From Coriobacteriaceae bacterium (GTDB taxonomy: Bacteria > Actinomycetota > Coriobacteriia > Anaerosomatales > D1FN1-002), in assembly GCA_013824215.1 (NCBI GenBank), contig PNNM01000041.1, positions 1-8,798 of the forward strand: DNA of 8,798 nucleotides, given 5' to 3'. The position numbers and the translations under genes were made by a program. Below, in pieces: positions 5,763-8,798 of this stretch; positions within the stretch are counted from its first letter, which is position 1, and each line of letters starts with the position of its first letter. The notes beneath the pieces were generated by a model. It did no database searches. It saw only the letters and a list, made by a program, of their open reading frames with translations, and was not told the DNA's origin.

Positions 5763-5768
5763 GGAGAG
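5763..5768 (+). promoter_or_regulatory. Ribosome binding site fixing the start of pgi
   Basis: GGAGAG (5763-5768) ends 4 bases before the ATG at 5773; its GGAG part has a 6-base gap. The upstream in-frame ATG at 5716 lacks such a site and would add 19 residues that do not resemble the family, so 5773 is preferred. Confidence 0.6.
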
Positions 5769-5772
5769 CCCC

Positions 5773-7413
5773 ATGGACGCCACGCACAGGCTCATCGAGG
5801 CCGAGGCGGTCTCGCGCCTCAAGGCGCACGACGTCACGCTCTACACCACCGCGTACGACGAGCGGCAGTCCGTCATGCAGCGCCTCGGGTGGACGGACCT
5901 CGCCGAGAAGGCGCCCGAGCGCTTCGCGCTCCTCGACAACCTCCGCAACCAGCTCGTCTCGGAGGATGTGACGGATCTCGTCCTGCTCGGCATTGGCGGT
6001 TCGTCCCTGGCGCCGCTCGTGCTCGCCAGCGTGCTCCCGCTGCCCGAGGACGCGCCCCGCCTGCACGTCCTCGACACCACCTGCCCGTCCACGGTGGACG
6101 CGCTCATGGACTCGCTGCGGCCCGAGACGACCTGGTTCGTCCTGGCCTCGAAGTCCGGGACCACCATCGAGCCGCTGTCGCTCTACGCAATCTTCCGCGC
6201 CTGGGCCGACCACGCCCTCGGGCGCAAGAACGCCGGACGCCGTTTCCTCGTCATCACGGACCCCGGCACGCCGCTCGACAAGCAGCGGCAGCACGACCTC
6301 ATGAGGCTGGCGCTCTCGGGCGTCCCCACCGTGGGCGGCCGTTTCTCGGCGCTGACGATGTTCGGCCTCGCGCCTGCCGCGCTGCTCGGTGCGAACGTGC
6401 CCGCGCTCGTCGAACGCGCGCGCGGCATGGAGATCGCCTGTGGGTTGCCGGCGCTCGAGAACCCGGCGGCCGAGCTCGCCGCCTGGATGCACGACTCGTA
6501 CGAGCGGTCCGCGGACAAACTCACCGTCGCGTGCTCCGCGCCGCTGGCCTCCTTCGGGTTGTGGGTCGAGCAGCTCGTGGCCGAGTCCACCGGCAAGGGG
6601 GGCGTCGGCGTCGTCCCCGTCCTCGAGGACGCCCGACCGGAGTCCTACGGGCCCGACCGGGCGGTGGTCGTGGTCCGGCTGCGCGACGACACGGAGCTCG
6701 CCGAGTGGGCCGCCCGCATGAAGCGGTCCCACCCCTGCTTCGAGATCGTGCTCGATGACCCGTACGACATCGGCGCGGAGTTCGTGCGCTGGGAGAACGC
6801 GGTCGCCCTGCTCGGCTTCCTGTTAGGCATCAACCCGTTCGACGAGCCCGATGTCGCCGCCGCGAAGTCCGCGACCGAGCAGATCCTGAAGGGCCTGCGG
6901 CAGGCGCCTCCGGCCGTGGCCGACCTCGAGGGCGTGTGGGTGACCCCCGCCGGCGCGCTGCTCGCGGACTGGCCCGCGCCGGACACGCTCGCCGGAGCGC
7001 TGCGCTACGCGCTGGACTCGCTCTACGAGCCCGACTACCTCGCGGTGCTCACATTCCTGCCCGAGGACGAGGCCCTGCTGGCGCCGCTGCGCGACGCCGT
7101 GCGTACGCTCTCGCTGGCGCGGGGTAACGCCGCGTGCTTCGAGATCGGGCCCCGCTACCTGCACTCGACCGGCCAACTGCACAAGGGCGGACCCGACACC
7201 GGCGTCTTCCTCATCGTCACCGCGCGCGACCACACCGACGTCCCCGTCCCGGGAGAGCGTCACACCCTCCAGATGCTCTACCGCGCACAGGCCGAGGGCG
7301 ACCTCGCCACGCTCGGCGAGCGCGGGAGGCGCGTCATGCGCCTCGACCTGCCCGCGGGCTCGCCGGAGGCGGTCGCCGCATTTGCCGACGCACTGCGCAC
7401 CGCGAGCGCCTGA
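5773..7413 (+). CDS. pgi: Glucose-6-phosphate isomerase of the transaldolase-fused type, stand-alone
   Basis: It interconverts glucose 6-phosphate and fructose 6-phosphate in glycolysis, gluconeogenesis and the pentose phosphate pathway, in the cytoplasm. The 546-residue product has two SIS sugar-phosphate folds. Motifs are GIGGSSLAP (73-81), ASKSGTTIEPLS (125-136, phosphate binding), TVGGRFSALTMFG (186-198), WVEQLVAESTGKGG (264-277, with the likely catalytic Glu267), GINPFDEPDV (352-361) and RYLHSTGQLHKGGPD (461-475, with the likely active-site Lys471). The STGQLHKGGP block and the length match the isomerase half of bifunctional Tal-Pgi proteins rather than the classic PgiA family. No transaldolase domain precedes it: only non-coding sequence is found upstream. 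A CRP-like site lies upstream and a strong terminator follows, so it is probably monocistronic. Catalytic roles are inferred from family knowledge; the assignment is strong. Confidence 0.93.
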   Translation: MDATHRLIEAEAVSRLKAHDVTLYTTAYDERQSVMQRLGWTDLAEKAPERFALLDNLRNQLVSEDVTDLVLLGIGGSSLAPLVLASVLPLPEDAPRLHVLDTTCPSTVDALMDSLRPETTWFVLASKSGTTIEPLSLYAIFRAWADHALGRKNAGRRFLVITDPGTPLDKQRQHDLMRLALSGVPTVGGRFSALTMFGLAPAALLGANVPALVERARGMEIACGLPALENPAAELAAWMHDSYERSADKLTVACSAPLASFGLWVEQLVAESTGKGGVGVVPVLEDARPESYGPDRAVVVVRLRDDTELAEWAARMKRSHPCFEIVLDDPYDIGAEFVRWENAVALLGFLLGINPFDEPDVAAAKSATEQILKGLRQAPPAVADLEGVWVTPAGALLADWPAPDTLAGALRYALDSLYEPDYLAVLTFLPEDEALLAPLRDAVRTLSLARGNAACFEIGPRYLHSTGQLHKGGPDTGVFLIVTARDHTDVPVPGERHTLQMLYRAQAEGDLATLGERGRRVMRLDLPAGSPEAVAAFADALRTASA

Positions 7414-7436
7414 CCTCGGTCGCGTCCGAGACAGCC

Positions 7437-7475
7437 GAGAGGCCGGCCCTTCCGGACCGGCCTCTCTTCCTCTTT
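7437..7475 (+). terminator. Intrinsic terminator after pgi
   Basis: GAGAGGCCGG (7437-7446) pairs perfectly with CCGGCCTCTC (7457-7466). Two further inner G-C pairs follow after a mismatch, closing on a TTCC loop. The T-rich tail TTCCTCTTT (7467-7475) follows. It starts 23 bases after the pgi stop. On the opposite strand there is no T-run, so it acts chiefly on plus-strand transcripts. Confidence 0.85.
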
Positions 7476-7510
7476 CCGGGAGACCAGCTGGGGGTCGGCT
7501 CCCGGGAAGA
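7471..7510. repeat. Second hairpin between the convergent genes
   Basis: TCTTTCCGGGAG (7471-7482) pairs with CTCCCGGGAAGA (7499-7510) over 12 positions, one of them a T-G wobble, around a 16-base loop. It overlaps the T-rich tail of the pgi terminator, so the two structures compete or stack. It lies 15 bases past the symporter stop and may end that minus-strand transcript, although no T-run follows on that strand. Confidence 0.5.
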
Positions 7511-7524
7511 CCACTTCGGAGATC

Positions 7525-8798
7525 CTACTTCTTGGCGCCGAGCAGGCTGCCGACCTTGTCGAGCCCGTGCTGCTTCTCGTGCCGCTCGTGAGCGGTGCCG
7601 TGGATACGCAGCCAGATCTCGTCGACGTTCTTCGGCAGCTTCCCGTCGATCATGCTGACGATGATGATCGTGAGCAGGCCGGCCGGGAAGGTGAACAGCA
7701 CCGGGAAGGTCAGCGAGGCGAAGAAGCTCAGGAACGCGTTGCCGGTCACCGGCTGCAGAACGGGGAAGGCGAAGGCGCCCTCGGCCGTCTTCAGCTGCTG
7801 GAACACGTTCATCAGGATGATGCTGATGGCGCCGAGCATGCCGACCAGCATGCCGCTGATGGCGCCGCGCTCGGTGGTCTTCTTCCACCAGATGCCAGTG
7901 AGCAGCATCGGCACGAACGCCGAGGCGCCCACCGAGAACGCCCACGTCACCATCATCGCGATGAGCGAGGGGTACGCCTTGTCCAACCCCAAGCTCGGGA
8001 TGCCGAGACCGACGACGAGCGAGATGGCGGCCACGGCCAGAACCGACATCTTGCCGACGAACACGCGCTTTGCCTCGGTGGCGTCCGGGTTGACGTACTT
8101 CTCGTAGACGTCGTGCCCGATGGCGGAGGCCGAGGCGATGAGCAGGCCGCCGATCGTGGAGAACATGGCGGCGAACGCGCCCGCCACCGCGATACCCATC
8201 AGGATGTCGCCGCCGAGGAGCTGCGCCGTGGCCGGCACGACCTGGTCGGACTTGACGAGCAGACCGTCGATGAGCGGGGCGTTGCCGGTCGCGATCCCGG
8301 CCTCGAGCGCCTTGGGGATCAGATAGCGTCCCGCGGCGCCGACGATCGGCGCCATGATGTAAAAGGTGCCGATGAAGACGAGCACCCAGAAGGTCGAGCG
8401 GCGCGCCGCCGCGCCGGACGGGTTGGTGTAGTAGCGGTTCAGGATGTGCGGCAGCCCTGCCGTGCCGAGCACGAGCGCGAGCACCATCGAGAACTGGTCG
8501 AAGGCGTTGTAGCGGTGGCCGGGGTAGTTGAACAGCATCGACCGCAACTCGCCGGCCTTCGTCTTCAGCTTGCTCTTCTGGGGCAGGACGAGCGTGACCT
8601 TCGCGGCGGCGTCGCCGCCGTTGGCGGCCGCATCGGCCTTGGCCCAGGACTCCTCGGTCATGACGCCCTTGGCCACGGACAGCGCCGTCTTGGGCTGACC
8701 GGTCTTGTCGTCGATGACCGGCTCGCCGGTCTTCGGGTTCTTGATCGGCGCGACAGCCTCCTTCGGCGTCATCACCTTCGTGCCCACCAACGTCTTGC
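7525..8798 (-). CDS. Sodium:solute symporter, acetate-permease (ActP/MctC) type (N-terminus outside window)
   Basis: This is an inner-membrane secondary transporter of the SSS family, driven by sodium or protons; the nearest known types import acetate, propionate or pyruvate. The reading frame runs off the window edge, so the first helices and start are missing. About 424 residues are visible. Hydrophobic segments include SMVLALVLGTAGLPHIL (followed by NRYYTNP), STFWVLVFIGTFYIMAPIVG, AVAGAFAAMFSTIGGLLIAS (followed by ASAIGHDVY), a segment after VGKMSVLAVAA, VTWAFSVGASAFVPMLLTG, GMLVGMLGAISIILMN and FPVLFTFPAGLLTIIIVSMI. GLPHIL with the RYYT block and GAFAAMFSTIGGLL match ActP-like permeases. 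A long hydrophilic stretch (8798 to about 8503) precedes the first visible helix, with the short repeat KTGEP/KTGQP. The tail is charged (HERHEKQHG) and ends SLLGAKK. The substrate is inferred from family only. It is convergent with pgi. Confidence 0.9.
   Translation of the reverse strand, partial: KTLVGTKVMTPKEAVAPIKNPKTGEPVIDDKTGQPKTALSVAKGVMTEESWAKADAAANGGDAAAKVTLVLPQKSKLKTKAGELRSMLFNYPGHRYNAFDQFSMVLALVLGTAGLPHILNRYYTNPSGAAARRSTFWVLVFIGTFYIMAPIVGAAGRYLIPKALEAGIATGNAPLIDGLLVKSDQVVPATAQLLGGDILMGIAVAGAFAAMFSTIGGLLIASASAIGHDVYEKYVNPDATEAKRVFVGKMSVLAVAAISLVVGLGIPSLGLDKAYPSLIAMMVTWAFSVGASAFVPMLLTGIWWKKTTERGAISGMLVGMLGAISIILMNVFQQLKTAEGAFAFPVLQPVTGNAFLSFFASLTFPVLFTFPAGLLTIIIVSMIDGKLPKNVDEIWLRIHGTAHERHEKQHGLDKVGSLLGAKK

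Larger units (their letters stand above)
5413..5772. other. 360-base divergent non-coding region
   Basis: This stretch separates the divergent starts of the 141-residue protein and the phosphoglucose isomerase. No open frame in it looks like protein: frames on both strands are arginine-, proline- and glycine-rich and lack ribosome sites. It holds a cluster of inverted repeats on the side of the small gene, a 7-base direct repeat, a TTGACA box on the minus strand, a GC-rich palindrome and a GTGA-N6-TCAC operator-like site on the side of the isomerase gene. Each is listed separately. It probably carries both promoters. Confidence 0.6.

Noticed and set aside
5716..5772. Upstream ATG of pgi (adds 19 residues)
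   Set aside because: No Shine-Dalgarno sequence before it, and the added residues (YARLSRTGAGDDDTPESP) are not family-like. The ATG at 5773 has GGAGAG.

Overview
This is a GC-rich window, about 70% G+C by eye. Codons are strongly biased to G or C in third position, and long meaningless open frames run antisense to the real genes. The gene content suggests a high-GC bacterium with [NiFe]-hydrogenase maturation and central sugar and short-chain-acid metabolism. An actinobacterial lineage, perhaps an anaerobic Coriobacteriia-like one, fits best: the phosphoglucose isomerase is of the transaldolase-fused type and the symporter resembles acetate/monocarboxylate permeases. The sequence alone does not settle the taxon.

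Left part (1-4986, + strand): a tight hydrogenase-maturation operon, hypF (5' end outside the window)-hypC-hypD-hypE, followed 3 bases after the hypE stop by a ten-helix EamA/DMT transporter. HypF and HypE make the cyanide ligand from carbamoyl phosphate: HypF carbamoylates the C-terminal cysteine of HypE, here the intact ending PRIC, and HypE dehydrates it to a thiocyanate. The HypC-HypD complex, with its iron and [4Fe-4S] cluster, then assembles the Fe(CN)2CO unit. hypA and hypB, the nickel-insertion genes, are not in the window. HypF carries an unusual ~150-bp in-frame insertion with nested inverted repeats inside its YrdC-like domain.

Middle part (4987-5772): a small minus-strand gene for an unrecognised soluble 141-residue protein converges on the EamA gene with its stop codon directly abutting. 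Upstream of it lies a 360-base non-coding region between two divergent genes. That region has several inverted repeats, a short direct repeat, a TTGACA box on the minus strand, and a GTGA-N6-TCAC palindrome like a CRP/FNR-family operator.

Right part (5773-8798): a stand-alone glucose-6-phosphate isomerase of the kind usually found fused to transaldolase. It is followed by a strong intrinsic terminator. A convergent minus-strand sodium:solute symporter of the ActP/MctC acetate-permease type comes next, and its N-terminus lies beyond the window edge. No RNA genes, CRISPR array, transposase or phage genes were seen.
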